Source: Chordibacter sp038110535 (lineage in GTDB: Bacteria; Verrucomicrobiota; Verrucomicrobiia; Opitutales; Seribacteraceae). From it: a DNA stretch of 64,000 bases. Positions 1-8,704 of this stretch are shown piece by piece. Numbering within the stretch: position 1 is the stretch's first letter; each line of letters begins with the position of its first letter. Where the stretch lies: contig JAYNJW010000006.1 in assembly GCA_038110535.1 (NCBI GenBank), positions 1-64,000 of the forward strand, given 5' to 3'. The notes below the pieces were generated by a model. It made no database searches and was not told the origin of the DNA. It worked only from the letters and a program-made list of their open reading frames with translations. The position numbers and the translations under genes are program-made.

Positions 1-2
1 GG

Positions 3-305
3 GGTGGAGAATTCGGGCGCCAGCCCACCGCTGAGTATAAGGAAGGCACCGGGCGTGACCACAACTCTTATGGCTTTACCATGTGGATGGCAGGTGGTGG
101 GATCAAGGGTGGTGTATCTGTTGGTTCTACCGATGAACTCGGCAGTCAGGCAGTGGATGATAAATTTCACGTTCGTCGCTTACATGCCACTATCTTGAAC
201 CAGCTTGGGCTCGATCCCAATAACCTTACTTTTTTCCATGGAGGACTGGATAAAAGCTTGGTCGGCGTGGAGGGCGCCGAACCCATCAAACAGATTATCG
301 CCTAA
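3..305 (+). CDS. DUF1501 family protein, C-terminal fragment
   Basis: The gene enters from the left edge, so only about 100 C-terminal residues are visible. Frame 3 is open from the first base and ends with TAA at 303-305. The segment EFGRQPTAEY, followed by GRDHNSYGFTMWMAGGG, is the characteristic C-terminal signature of DUF1501 (PF07394), an alkaline-phosphatase-superfamily/sulfatase-like family abundant in Planctomycetota and Verrucomicrobiota. The His and Asp of GRDHN fit the metal-site region of that fold. Family members usually carry a twin-arginine signal and are exported, but that part lies outside the window. No substrate is established for the family. Confidence 0.85.
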   Translation, partial: GGEFGRQPTAEYKEGTGRDHNSYGFTMWMAGGGIKGGVSVGSTDELGSQAVDDKFHVRRLHATILNQLGLDPNNLTFFHGGLDKSLVGVEGAEPIKQIIA

Positions 306-374
306 TTTTTGTTTCTTTTGATTTTCTGTTCAAAAGAATCGTAATTTACTGGGTAATTCATAGGGTGTTTTTTC

Positions 375-749
375 GTGAACACCCTATACCTGAAGCGTAC
401 CATTGCTAATAAATGTCCCCGTTGTGGGGAGGGGAAGGTATTGGATGGTGTATTTGTAAGACGAGATACCTGTCCGGTCTGCGAATTGAAATACGATCGG
501 GGGGAGGATGGGTTTTTTCTGGGGGGTGTGCCCGTTAGTTACTCCCTGATTTGTACCCTATGGATCTTACCCATCATCACTCTTTGGTTTTTTGATCTTT
601 TTTCCCTGGAATGGATGCTTGGATTTTGTCTTGGTGGAGCCCTTGTCCTGCCCATAGTATCCTACCGGTATTGTCAGCTTCTATGGCTCGGTCTTTATTA
701 CTGCTTTGCCAAGAATGATATGCCCAAAAGGGAGAGGGAAGAATCATAA
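375..749 (+). CDS. DUF983 family membrane protein with zinc ribbon
   Basis: This is a 124-residue protein. The N-terminus has two Cys pairs, CPRCG and CPVC, spaced like a zinc ribbon, followed by YDRGEDGFFLGG, a hallmark of DUF983. Two hydrophobic helices follow (about residues 53-75 and 80-105). Start is GTG at 375, the only one that keeps the complete ribbon. The family is widespread in alphaproteobacteria, Bacteroidota and Verrucomicrobiota, often near respiratory or membrane genes, but has no proven function. The gene stands 69 bp after the DUF1501 gene, and the next gene starts 43 bp downstream on the same strand. Confidence 0.8.
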   Translation: MNTLYLKRTIANKCPRCGEGKVLDGVFVRRDTCPVCELKYDRGEDGFFLGGVPVSYSLICTLWILPIITLWFFDLFSLEWMLGFCLGGALVLPIVSYRYCQLLWLGLYYCFAKNDMPKREREES

Positions 750-792
750 AATATAGAGGGATGAGTTAATAGCTTTATCTTTAATTTTTATC

Positions 793-1662
793 GTGAAAAA
801 ATTCTTGTTTTTATCCCTTTCATTGGCGTTTTCGCTCGGTTTAAACGCCCAAAAAGAAGAGTCCTTATGGTCTGACATGCCTCCGGGAGATATTGACGGC
901 GAGGTAGGGGAAGAAAAAGTGGAAGTTCGTGGAGTCAAGCGGGTCAGTAATGTTACCGAGCCCACCATCACTTATTATTTATCTGATTCTCCCCAAGCCA
1001 CTGGCACGACCGTGCTGGTCTGCCCAGGAGGTGCATACAACATTTTGGCAATTGAGCATGAAGGGGGGGATGTCTGCCAATGGCTCAATGAAATTGGGGT
1101 GCATGCGGTTTTGCTCAAATACCGGGTTCCTCGACGGAAAAACCGTGAGCCACATGCGGCACCCTTACAGGATGCCCAGCGGGCGATGGGCTTGGTCCGT
1201 CAGGCAGGAGAAAACTGGGAGGTTCCCTTGACTAAACTGGGTGTTTTGGGCTTTTCCGCAGGAGGAAATCTCGCGGTGATGACCGCGACATCCTTCCAGC
1301 AACGAACCTATAAAAAAGTGGACAGTGCGGATGAACTGTCCTGCCGTCCGGACTTTGCCATGCCGATTTATCCTGCCTACTTACTGGATGAAAAAAACCA
1401 GAAGCGTTTGGCCCCGCACATTAACATCACCAAGGATTGCCCGCCTTTCTTTTTTGCACACACAGGGGATGATCATATCCCGGCGGAAGGAAGTGTACTT
1501 ACCTACCTTTCCTTAGAAAAAGCGGGTGTTGTCGGCAATGAATTGCACATCTATTCATTTGGTGGACATGGGTACGGGTTGCGTCCGAGCAAGCACTCCG
1601 TTTCTCAATGGCCAAAGAGGGCCCAAAGTTGGCTTGCTTCCTTGGGCTTGATCAAAGAATGA
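793..1662 (+). CDS. Secreted alpha/beta hydrolase (acetyl-xylan/feruloyl esterase type)
   Basis: This 289-residue protein begins with a typical signal peptide (hydrophobic residues 3-17, cleavage plausible near A19-Q20), so it should be exported. It has an esterase/lipase alpha/beta-hydrolase fold. The oxyanion-hole segment is CPGGAY (about 77-82), the nucleophile elbow is GFSAGG with Ser155, the acid is probably Asp226 or Asp227 in TGDDHIP, and the catalytic His is His259 in GGHGYG. The layout matches BD-FAE/acetyl-xylan-esterase-type enzymes common in polysaccharide-degrading Bacteroidota and Verrucomicrobiota. Removal of acyl groups from plant or algal polysaccharide is inferred from family, not shown. 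Start is GTG at 793. Its stop overlaps the next small gene. Confidence 0.82.
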   Translation: MKKFLFLSLSLAFSLGLNAQKEESLWSDMPPGDIDGEVGEEKVEVRGVKRVSNVTEPTITYYLSDSPQATGTTVLVCPGGAYNILAIEHEGGDVCQWLNEIGVHAVLLKYRVPRRKNREPHAAPLQDAQRAMGLVRQAGENWEVPLTKLGVLGFSAGGNLAVMTATSFQQRTYKKVDSADELSCRPDFAMPIYPAYLLDEKNQKRLAPHINITKDCPPFFFAHTGDDHIPAEGSVLTYLSLEKAGVVGNELHIYSFGGHGYGLRPSKHSVSQWPKRAQSWLASLGLIKE

Positions 1663-1799
1663 AATTTCAACTATCCAAGCTTTGGATCTATGTGGTACTT
1701 GGTCTATTTTTCTTTTTTATCGCTTCACAAATCGTGGGCTTTTCCCATGACCTGTTGGAAATTGCGAATTCGTTTTCCGAATTTGTAAAATCTTTCTAA
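1659..1799 (+). CDS. Small single-pass membrane protein (46 aa), coupled to esterase
   Basis: ATG at 1659 overlaps the TGA of the upstream esterase gene (ATGA), the usual sign of translational coupling. The predicted 46-residue product has a short basic N-terminus (MKFQLSK), one strongly hydrophobic helix (about residues 8-26) and a charged C-terminal tail. I do not recognise a family. The overlap and clean membrane topology argue for a real gene. Homology searching limited to this short length would be weak evidence, so confidence is moderate. Confidence 0.5.
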   Translation: MKFQLSKLWIYVVLGLFFFFIASQIVGFSHDLLEIANSFSEFVKSF

Positions 1800-1808
1800 A
1801 AAAACGGT

Positions 1809-2870
1809 TTATTCAAAGTCATAAACCACACGGAAATAATATTTCATATCCATCTTTTCCGTATCCTTCTTGGGGATGGAGTCAAAGGTTCCGGAAAGAC
1901 CCGATCTTATGTGCCATGTGTTGTCCTCGAGGATGGGAAAAACCAGGGCGGTGTCATGATTGAACAGATAATCAGAAAGATCATCGATCTTGGGTAGCAG
2001 GGTTAGCTCACTTTCCAAAAAGAGACTTTCCCGTACAAGATGACTGTATTCCAGCCCTAAATCAAACGCTGGATCAAGTTCGTTTCCCACTTGCTCGATC
2101 GTTGATTCCTCATAGCGAACAGCGGTGCCCAAACGGGTGGAGATTTGATAATCCAAGTCTTCAAGCACATCATATTTTAGGCCCAACGCACCGGTTGAGC
2201 GCAAATTGATTTGCTCGACCGGGTCATGCTCAAAATCTGATCTTAAATACCAGGCAAGTCGTTCCTTAAAGATAGAATCATACGCGACACCACCCTTTGT
2301 CTCATCGGTGTCTGTTGCCCCGTTGGTTGTTTGGGTATTATAAGAAAGAAACAAATCTAGTTCTTTAAACTTGTTTGCATAGGTACTGTCTAGGCGAAAT
2401 CCAATTCCAAGGGAATCTGTGTTTCCGGATGAACCAACTAAGTCAAAACCAACTGAACTTTTCCATTGCATCATCAATTCAAGTTGTTCCTGTTCTGCTT
2501 CAACCACCCAAGGGTCCTTGTCAGTTTCCGTCCAGATGTGTTGAATATTAGTAAAATCCAATGTGGTTGTTTGCTTATTATTCCGGAGATTTAATTGATT
2601 CTCGGGCAGGGGGACAGACTGGCCGAAGTTGGTCTGGTTATTCTCATCCCTTACCCCAATATTAGAAGATGAGGATAGACTGACCAATTCGCTCAGGGGG
2701 ACTTGAATGATGCTTAGGTAGGTTGTTTCAACTGTAAGATTTCCATCGGAAGCACCGATGATTTTACCATAGATTGTTGAGCCGTCCTTGGTCTCAATTC
2801 GGTCTGCAAATAACAAAACCGGGAGGGTGACAAGCAAAGTTACCCAAAAATATACAAAGGTGCGTGCCAT
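1809..2870 (-). CDS. DUF481 family outer-membrane beta-barrel protein
   Basis: The protein is 353 residues from ATG at 2870. I chose this start because it gives a clean signal peptide (MARTFVYFWVTLLV, cleavage near LLFA) and has GAGG nine bases upstream. A GTG/ATG alternative at 2897 would overlap the upstream HIT gene. After the signal there is a small beta domain with the pattern DGSTIYGKIIG (about residues 28-38), often found before DUF481 in this phylum. Residues from about 140 onwards have the alternating aromatic/polar strand pattern and terminal aromatic residue (YDFE) of a DUF481 (YdiY-like) barrel. The function of the family is unknown; it is induced by acid in E. coli. Confidence 0.8.
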   Translation of the reverse strand: MARTFVYFWVTLLVTLPVLLFADRIETKDGSTIYGKIIGASDGNLTVETTYLSIIQVPLSELVSLSSSSNIGVRDENNQTNFGQSVPLPENQLNLRNNKQTTTLDFTNIQHIWTETDKDPWVVEAEQEQLELMMQWKSSVGFDLVGSSGNTDSLGIGFRLDSTYANKFKELDLFLSYNTQTTNGATDTDETKGGVAYDSIFKERLAWYLRSDFEHDPVEQINLRSTGALGLKYDVLEDLDYQISTRLGTAVRYEESTIEQVGNELDPAFDLGLEYSHLVRESLFLESELTLLPKIDDLSDYLFNHDTALVFPILEDNTWHIRSGLSGTFDSIPKKDTEKMDMKYYFRVVYDFE

Positions 2871-2881
2871 TCTGAAACGCC

Positions 2882-3220
2882 TCAACCAGGGGGCCATTTC
2901 ATCGGTCTGCCACCAAGAACATGGACATGAAGATGGGGGACCGTTTCTCCACCGTGACTGCCGTTGTTGATGACGATACGATATCCTGAGTTAAGATTTT
3001 CTTGCTCCGCCACTTCGGCGGCGACAAGCAACAAGTGCCCCAGAATTGACTGATCTTCTCTCAGGGCTTCGCCAATCCGGGGAATGACTTTTTTGGGAAT
3101 GACTAGGAGATGGGTGGGAGATTGAGGATCAATGTCACGAATGACCAGGCACAGTTCATCCTGGTGCAAGATCTCTGCAGGAATCTCCCCGGAAATAATT
3201 TTTTCAAAGATTGTACTCAT
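2882..3220 (-). CDS. HIT family nucleotide-binding protein
   Basis: This 112-residue protein matches the full length of HinT-type histidine-triad hydrolases. The active-site triad HLHVHVLGG lies at about residues 96-104, preceded by NNGSHGGETVPH. HinT proteins hydrolyse purine nucleoside phosphoramidates and acyl-adenylates in the cytosol. The gene is co-oriented with holB (22 bp upstream on the minus strand) and the DUF481 gene downstream. The HIT assignment is secure; the exact substrate is not readable from the sequence. Confidence 0.93.
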   Translation of the reverse strand: MSTIFEKIISGEIPAEILHQDELCLVIRDIDPQSPTHLLVIPKKVIPRIGEALREDQSILGHLLLVAAEVAEQENLNSGYRIVINNGSHGGETVPHLHVHVLGGRPMKWPPG

Positions 3221-3242
3221 ATTTTAGAAAAGAGAACCTAAA

Positions 3243-4160
3243 TCATTTGGCAGTCCAGATCCGTAAGGAGGACAGGTAAAAGTCTTCGATTGCGGCATCA
3301 TCTTTGAGATTTACTTCCATTAAACGGGTGTTTTTCTCCAGGCACCGCAAAACCCGGGACAGTTTTATCCCAAGCTGGGGCAGGCTATGTTTATTTTTCT
3401 CCCGGATCACAACAGAACGGGTCGCATCTGCCAGTTGACCGAGAAACCTCGAACGAACACCCCTGCGTACCCCAACCTCTAAGGCATCCATTTCTTTTTC
3501 GTCCAGATCAGGAGCATCCTGTTTGGCCTGTTTGGCCAAGCTGTCTGATTCCTGGCTGATCAGACCAAGTAAGGAAGATGCCAGTCCATAGGCCCTGAAT
3601 AGTGGGCTGACCCGGTCGCGTTTTAAATTTTCACGGTCCAGTAACCCCTCAATCCATTCCTGGTATCTGGTATTCCAATCTTCCCACGGTTGGTTTTTTT
3701 CGATTGATCTTTGGGGGGGGAGGCGGGCCATTAAGCAGCGACTACGGATGGTTGCCAATAAGGAATAAGGTCTGGTGCTTAGGAGCAATAGGTAGGTACC
3801 CGGCGGGGGTTCTTCCAAGGTTTTTAGAAATGCATTGGCCGATTCTTTTCTCATCCTGTCCGCCTCATGAATGATGGCAACCTTACAACCCCCTTGACTG
3901 GAGGTCCGGTTCAGGCTCGAAATTAATTCCCGCGTTTTTTCAACACTTATGATTCTGGCCTTGCCCGAGGGGCGTAGGTGAAAGAGATCTGGATGTTCGG
4001 ACTGTGTTGGTTCGAGCGATAAAATATTCCTGACTAATAATAGGGCAGATTTCTCACTTTGTTCAATTGATCGACCAAGCAGCAAAATTCCGTGATGCAA
4101 GTGTCCCTCTTTAAACCTTTTTTGGAGGGATTCAACGGGATCAGGGGCGTTGGTTGCCAT
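3243..4160 (-). CDS. holB: DNA polymerase III subunit delta'
   Basis: A 305-residue clamp-loader AAA+ subunit. Visible features are HHGILLLG at the N-terminus, HEADRM (degenerate Walker B), NAFLKTLEEPP, and the sensor-1/SRC motif TIRSRC. The family normally has a four-Cys zinc module between the N-terminal strand and HEADRM. It is absent here, as the corresponding stretch has no Cys cluster. The P-loop position reads GRSIEQSEKS, so ATP binding is unlikely, which is normal for delta'. It sits 34 bp downstream of tmk, a very common bacterial pairing (tmk-holB). Confidence 0.9.
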   Translation of the reverse strand: MATNAPDPVESLQKRFKEGHLHHGILLLGRSIEQSEKSALLLVRNILSLEPTQSEHPDLFHLRPSGKARIISVEKTRELISSLNRTSSQGGCKVAIIHEADRMRKESANAFLKTLEEPPPGTYLLLLSTRPYSLLATIRSRCLMARLPPQRSIEKNQPWEDWNTRYQEWIEGLLDRENLKRDRVSPLFRAYGLASSLLGLISQESDSLAKQAKQDAPDLDEKEMDALEVGVRRGVRSRFLGQLADATRSVVIREKNKHSLPQLGIKLSRVLRCLEKNTRLMEVNLKDDAAIEDFYLSSLRIWTAK

Positions 4161-4194
4161 GCCTGCAAATCAGTCGACCGCTCGAAAGTCTTTT

Positions 4195-4839
4195 TTAGCA
4201 GTAAAAACGGGCGTGAATTTCGTTCCAGATTTCCAATTCAATGTCGTCCTGGTCTGCATTTCCATCGACCACGAAGAAACGATCAGGCAAACTTCTGGCT
4301 AAATGAAGGTAGCCCTTTCGGACTTTGCCGTAGAATTCAATATTTTCCTGTTCCATACGGTCTGGCATATCGGAAACACGATGTTTGATTCTTTCAAACC
4401 CGATCTCAGGGGGGATATCCAGCACGACGGTTAAATCGGGAACAATTTCTCCTACTGCAAACTCATTGATCATCGTTACTGGATCGTCTGCGATTTGCCT
4501 GGCCACACCTTGGTAGACTGTGGTGGAATCTAGGAACCGGTCGCAAAGAACAATCTTTCCCTCCTCCACCGCCGGAAAGATTACCTCTCTGACAAGTTGT
4601 GCCCGACTTGCCGCAAACAAGAGAAGTTCAGTTTCGGGAAATATGCTTTTGGAGGAATCGGCATGCATCAAAAGATGCCTGATATCCTCCCCAATAATGG
4701 TGCCACCAGGTTCCCGGGTGACAAGGACATCGCGGTGATCAATTTCTTCTAGTCGATCGGCAATTCGGCGGATCTGGGTCGATTTGCCGCAGCCTTCTGA
4801 TCCTTCGAAGGAGATAAGTAATCCTTTTTCGTGACTCAT
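4195..4839 (-). CDS. tmk: Thymidylate kinase
   Basis: This 214-residue enzyme phosphorylates dTMP to dTDP in the cytosol, a step of DNA precursor synthesis. The P-loop is EGSEGCGKST (about residues 12-21), the DR(E/H) region appears as TREPGGT (about 41-47), and the LID/substrate region has DRFLDSTTVYQG. Length and motif order match the bacterial enzyme. It is followed by holB and preceded 12 bp upstream by the PfkB kinase on the same strand. Confidence 0.95.
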   Translation of the reverse strand: MSHEKGLLISFEGSEGCGKSTQIRRIADRLEEIDHRDVLVTREPGGTIIGEDIRHLLMHADSSKSIFPETELLLFAASRAQLVREVIFPAVEEGKIVLCDRFLDSTTVYQGVARQIADDPVTMINEFAVGEIVPDLTVVLDIPPEIGFERIKHRVSDMPDRMEQENIEFYGKVRKGYLHLARSLPDRFFVVDGNADQDDIELEIWNEIHARFYC

Positions 4840-4851
4840 GAAAATTATATT

Positions 4852-5964
4852 TTAGGAGTTATTTTTTAAAAGTTCAATGACTTGAGCAGTCGATGGGCTC
4901 TGGGCTGTTCTTACATAATGACCGGAGGTACAGGTTGCTAAAGCCAAAGAGCTGAGGGGAGAAAAACCGCTTAGCCTGGCCGAACAAAAGCCGGCATTGA
5001 AATGATCGCCCGCTCCGGTCGTAATTTTCGGGTTTTCACAGTAAGGCCCGGGTGACCACCAGGCCCCGTCCTTGGTTGCACATGCGGCAGACTCCACAGG
5101 GTGGAGTACAAGGGTCGAAATGCCCAGTTTCCGCCGGATTTCCGAAGCCATCGATTTGAGGTCGCTTTCTTCTTTACTGCCACTCTTTAAGCCCAGAACA
5201 TCACACACTTGCAGGCCTTCGTTGTAATTGAGACCCAAGGTAACCTCCGCATGTGCCTGAAACCTAGATATTACCTGGAGGACTTCATAAATATCTGAGC
5301 TCGATCGTTTGGCGGGATCTGCCAAATCAAAAAAGAAAGTACGGGTGTCACGGGGCGGTAAATTGGGTAGGACTTTATCAACAAGTTCAACAAGAAGAGA
5401 AGTCATATTGGGAATCATTGTCCAATTCACAATCGAGACAAGATCAGCCCGGGAGAGAAGTTCGAAAAATTCGCCTTCCCCGCAATGACTGATCATTTTG
5501 GGGTAATCAATGTTTTCCAGACTTAGGGTGTTGCCCAGCATAACTTTTCCATCTTTGAACTCCAAGGCGGTTGTGATTCCGGGTTCACAAAGAGAAATGG
5601 CTTTTGTTTTGGCGGCAAACTCATCAAAGACTGGATTGATCGTTGGATAACCGAGGGCACCGATGTAGCGGACCTTCATTCCAAGTGAAAGCATGGCATT
5701 GGCCATAATCGGGCCATTCCCGCCTAGCTTTTCAAACCTGGGAAAAAGTTCGATATTGGCACTTTTCCCGGCGGCGGCAGAGATTTTTGCTCCCATATCC
5801 GCAATCGTTGCAACCGGTTCAAATTGATCTCCCAGTCCGTGCCTTTTTTCGACTGGAGCCACAATCTTGTCAACAAATCCATCCAATCCTACCACCGCAT
5901 TTCGGGAGTTCAGAGAAAATGCTTTTCCATTTATTTCATCAAGGGTTTTCTGGGATACCTGCAT
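4852..5964 (-). CDS. PfkB-family carbohydrate/nucleoside kinase
   Basis: A 370-residue ribokinase-fold protein. The N-terminal substrate region is VVGLDGFVDKI, followed by GGNGPIMANAM, corresponding to the GG...N signature. The C-terminal PfkB signature is TTGAGDHFNAGF, in which the Asp is the catalytic base. The substrate cannot be assigned: the N-terminal GFVDKI pattern is unlike fructokinase, ribokinase or adenosine kinase consensus, but similar uncharacterised proteins occur in Verrucomicrobiota. It may head the tmk-holB-HIT-DUF481 transcript. The region 5965-6096 separates it from the divergent exbB-like gene and must hold both promoters. Confidence 0.82.
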   Translation of the reverse strand: MQVSQKTLDEINGKAFSLNSRNAVVGLDGFVDKIVAPVEKRHGLGDQFEPVATIADMGAKISAAAGKSANIELFPRFEKLGGNGPIMANAMLSLGMKVRYIGALGYPTINPVFDEFAAKTKAISLCEPGITTALEFKDGKVMLGNTLSLENIDYPKMISHCGEGEFFELLSRADLVSIVNWTMIPNMTSLLVELVDKVLPNLPPRDTRTFFFDLADPAKRSSSDIYEVLQVISRFQAHAEVTLGLNYNEGLQVCDVLGLKSGSKEESDLKSMASEIRRKLGISTLVLHPVESAACATKDGAWWSPGPYCENPKITTGAGDHFNAGFCSARLSGFSPLSSLALATCTSGHYVRTAQSPSTAQVIELLKNNS

Positions 5965-6096
5965 GAGAGAATTTGCCTATGATGCTTTGGATAATCCTGC
6001 AAACTTAATCGATCAATTCTTAGACTTTGGAGATTTATAATCGTTTTGAATTGATTTTTGACCGGGATAGATAAGATTTGGAGTTGGTGTTGGTGA

Positions 6097-6801
6097 ATGT
6101 TAAACTTTTTTATGATGGGAACAGTGGTAAATAAATATTTCTCTCCTTTTTTTGCGGAGGCAGGTGTGATTGATTATTTTGTTGATTCAAACCTTGCCGG
6201 TAAACTGGTGATCTTCGTTTTGGTTTTTCTCAACTGTTGGGCGATTGCCATTATGCTGAACAAATATGCAGACCTAAAAAAGATTCGCCGGGCAAATGCC
6301 CGTGATGAAAGAAGGATTAACGAGTTGCCTAATATGATGGACTATGATGATGCAAACTTTGGAGGACAGGGAAGTCCTTACCTTCATGTTTGTTCGCGGG
6401 CAATGGCCGCCGCCCGGGCTGGTGCCAGGGGCGGTAAGGTACGGATGAATTATGTGGAAAATGCTATCAGTCGGGCGATCACCGAGTTTGAGGACAGGTA
6501 TGAAAAAAATATGTACTGGTTGGCCACGATTGTATCTGGTGCCCCCTTTCTTGGCTTGTTGGGGACGGTCTGGGGGGTTATGGACGCATTTGGGACCATG
6601 GACGCGGGAGGAGCTACCATCGAGCATTTAGCTCCTGGCGTTTCCGGTGCTTTGCTCACCACCGTGACTGCTTTGCTCGTGGCCATCCCCATCGTATTCA
6701 TCTACAATGGGCTGTCTGGTTTTACCCGTGCCGAAATGACAAAGCTTGAAAATTTCGCCAGCAACCTAGCTGACCGGATTGAACTGGAGACTGGATCGTG
6801 A
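6097..6801 (+). CDS. MotA/TolQ/ExbB proton-channel family protein
   Basis: A 234-residue inner-membrane protein. One helix lies near residues 30-50 and two more near 140-165 and 185-215. The third carries the family pattern LLGTVWGVMDAF followed by LAPGVSGALLTTVTALLVAIP, where Thr lines the proton path. This is the TolQ/ExbB fold that uses proton motive force to energise an outer-membrane partner. The next gene, 38 bp downstream, is its ExbD/TolR partner. No tonB or tolA follows, so the energised receptor is unknown. Confidence 0.9.
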   Translation: MLNFFMMGTVVNKYFSPFFAEAGVIDYFVDSNLAGKLVIFVLVFLNCWAIAIMLNKYADLKKIRRANARDERRINELPNMMDYDDANFGGQGSPYLHVCSRAMAAARAGARGGKVRMNYVENAISRAITEFEDRYEKNMYWLATIVSGAPFLGLLGTVWGVMDAFGTMDAGGATIEHLAPGVSGALLTTVTALLVAIPIVFIYNGLSGFTRAEMTKLENFASNLADRIELETGS

Positions 6802-6839
6802 GTGATCCTTGTTCGTGGACTGGGATATTCTTGTAGGGA

Positions 6840-7259
6840 ATGGCTAGGAACTTCCACAGAAAGAATAAATTGGCGGTCATATCCGACCTCAATGTTACGC
6901 CTCTAATCGATCTGGCATTTTCGCTTCTGATTATCTTCATGATCACCACCCCGGTGATTGAACAGTACAACCGGGTCAATCTTCCGGAACAGTCCAGTTC
7001 GGTCCGCCAACCTCCGCCTCCCGTGGAAGATAAATATATAACCATAGATGCAAAGGGTGACTTTTTCTGGGGAAAGGAGCCAGTGGCCCTGCCCGAGCTT
7101 GAAACTCGATTAGACCAGTTAAGCGGGTTGCAAGGCCCTGTTCCAACCATTCATATCCGCGGTGATAAATCCTTGCCTTACCAAAAGGTTATTGATGTGG
7201 TCAACCTGCTCAAAGAAAGAAATTTAACCAAGCTCAGCTTAGATACCCGGGCCAGTTAA
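6840..7259 (+). CDS. ExbD/TolR family biopolymer transport protein
   Basis: A 139-residue protein with one N-terminal transmembrane helix (about residues 19-41). The helix contains the essential Asp in VTPLIDLAFSLLIIF. A periplasmic domain follows, ending in HIRGDKSLPYQKVIDVVNLL, the classic ExbD dimerisation pattern. It forms the stator/channel complex with the upstream ExbB homologue. It ends six bases before the convergent fabD gene. Confidence 0.9.
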   Translation: MARNFHRKNKLAVISDLNVTPLIDLAFSLLIIFMITTPVIEQYNRVNLPEQSSSVRQPPPPVEDKYITIDAKGDFFWGKEPVALPELETRLDQLSGLQGPVPTIHIRGDKSLPYQKVIDVVNLLKERNLTKLSLDTRAS

Positions 7260-7265
7260 CCAAGG

Positions 7266-8108
7266 TCACGGGATTTGACGCAGCAGTTTGGTCAGCACAT
7301 TTCCTGGGCCACACTCGTGGAACTCATCTGCCCCGTCTTTTCTCATCTGGGAAATGGTATCACTCCAGAGAACGGAACTGTGGATCTGACGAACCAGCAG
7401 GGGTGCGATCGAATCAGCATTTTGGTAGGGGGATGCTCCCACATTAGAATAAACAGGGAAGGTTGGATTGCTAAAAGTAAACCCTTCCAAAAATCGTGCA
7501 AATTCATTGGCAGGGGATTCCATCATTCTCGAATGAAATGCACCGCTTACTTTCAGGGGGACCACCATCCTTGCTCCGGCATCTTTTAAGGGGGTAAGCA
7601 CGGATTGAATTTGATTAGCGGGTCCGGAAAGAACGATCTGTCCGGGAGAATTGAAGTTTGCCAGGTCAATCTGATCGGTTCCAGATGCAGTCAGGGTCGC
7701 GCGAATGATTTCAACATCCAGCCCAATTACCGCAGCCATTCCTCCTCCGCTCACTTTGGACATAATCTGTCCCCGTTTTGATACCATTCGTAATCCATCG
7801 AGAAAAGACATGCATCCAGCGGTGGCGAGAGCAGCAAACTCTCCTACGGAATGTCCGGCGGCAAGGGCAGGGGACGGACCGTCCTCAACCTGCTTTTTTG
7901 CTTCTAAATAGCTCACTAAATACAAAGCTGGTTGGGTAAATTGAGTCTGCCCAAGTTGATCATCGGGGTCGTGGAGGCAAATATCACTCAAAGAATAGCC
8001 CAGTTCAATGTTCGCTTGTTCGACCAAATCGGGAAAACGAATGAAAACCTCGGTTCCCATTCCTTTGATTTGAGAACCCTGCCCGGGAAATAAAAATGCT
8101 AGACTCAT
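7266..8108 (-). CDS. fabD: Malonyl-CoA:ACP transacylase
   Basis: A 280-residue enzyme that transfers malonyl groups from CoA to acyl carrier protein for fatty-acid synthesis. FLFPGQGSQ is at residues 5-13, the catalytic Ser is in GHSVGEFAAL, the Arg of the substrate clamp is in VSKRGQIM, and the catalytic His is in VSGAFHSRMM. Length is slightly short for FabD (about 300) but all catalytic elements are present. It stands alone, outside a fab operon, and is divergent from the NYN-domain gene. Confidence 0.93.
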   Translation of the reverse strand: MSLAFLFPGQGSQIKGMGTEVFIRFPDLVEQANIELGYSLSDICLHDPDDQLGQTQFTQPALYLVSYLEAKKQVEDGPSPALAAGHSVGEFAALATAGCMSFLDGLRMVSKRGQIMSKVSGGGMAAVIGLDVEIIRATLTASGTDQIDLANFNSPGQIVLSGPANQIQSVLTPLKDAGARMVVPLKVSGAFHSRMMESPANEFARFLEGFTFSNPTFPVYSNVGASPYQNADSIAPLLVRQIHSSVLWSDTISQMRKDGADEFHECGPGNVLTKLLRQIP

Positions 8109-8199
8109 GGATGAAAATAATTGGTTTGATATTGCGTTGCGAGGTGGGGGAATTCTCCCCTATATCGTGGGTGTATTCCTAGATTAAATAGCAAAAGCA

Positions 8200-8694
8200 A
8201 TGCAAGAACATCTGATAATTGACGGCAATAATGCAATGCATGCCATACCTCAGATATGTGAGGAATTATCGCGCGACCGCAATCTTGCCCGGGACAGTTT
8301 GCTAAGGATGATTGAGCCTCTGGCCAATGCTGGAGCACGTGTTACAGTTGTGTTTGATGGTCGAGCGGGCAAGGGATCTCTTGAAAAATATGCCCGGGTA
8401 GACTCCTTTGATGTGTTTTATTCTTCCTCGAGAGAGGGGGCAGACGGAGCCATTGAACGAATGGTCATGGCAGCAAAATATCCCGCAAGAATTTGCGTGG
8501 TTACCAATGATAATCTAATCCGAAACTGTGCTTATTCCAGTGGGGCATCGGCCATGCGGGTTGAGCAAATGATCAAGCGTTTAGATCATTCGATTGATCA
8601 ACTGGTGAGACGGGCTCAGCATTCAAAGGGGAACAGAGGGGGCAGTGAGGAGCCCTTTCACAATCGGATCGAATTTCCTGAGCCCAAAGATTGA
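8200..8694 (+). CDS. YacP-like NYN domain RNase-family protein
   Basis: A 164-residue protein with a PIN-like NYN fold (PF05991 type). The acidic residues typical of the metal site are in LIIDGNNAMHA (D9), VVFDGRAG (about D50) and VVTNDNLIR (about D108). In Firmicutes the homologue Rae1/YacP is a ribosome-associated endoribonuclease; this function is known of the family, not shown here. The start ATG at 8200 is 91 bp from the divergent fabD start, so the gene has its own promoter in that gap. Confidence 0.8.
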   Translation: MQEHLIIDGNNAMHAIPQICEELSRDRNLARDSLLRMIEPLANAGARVTVVFDGRAGKGSLEKYARVDSFDVFYSSSREGADGAIERMVMAAKYPARICVVTNDNLIRNCAYSSGASAMRVEQMIKRLDHSIDQLVRRAQHSKGNRGGSEEPFHNRIEFPEPKD

Positions 8695-8704
8695 TACTTT
8701 TAGG

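Noticed and set aside
312..345. Inverted repeat after the DUF1501 gene as a terminator
   Set aside because: CTTTTGA and TCAAAAG pair, but the stem is AT-rich and no U-run follows.
744..971. Minus-strand frame near the esterase start
   Set aside because: It overlaps the signal-peptide region of a confident gene and has no family features.
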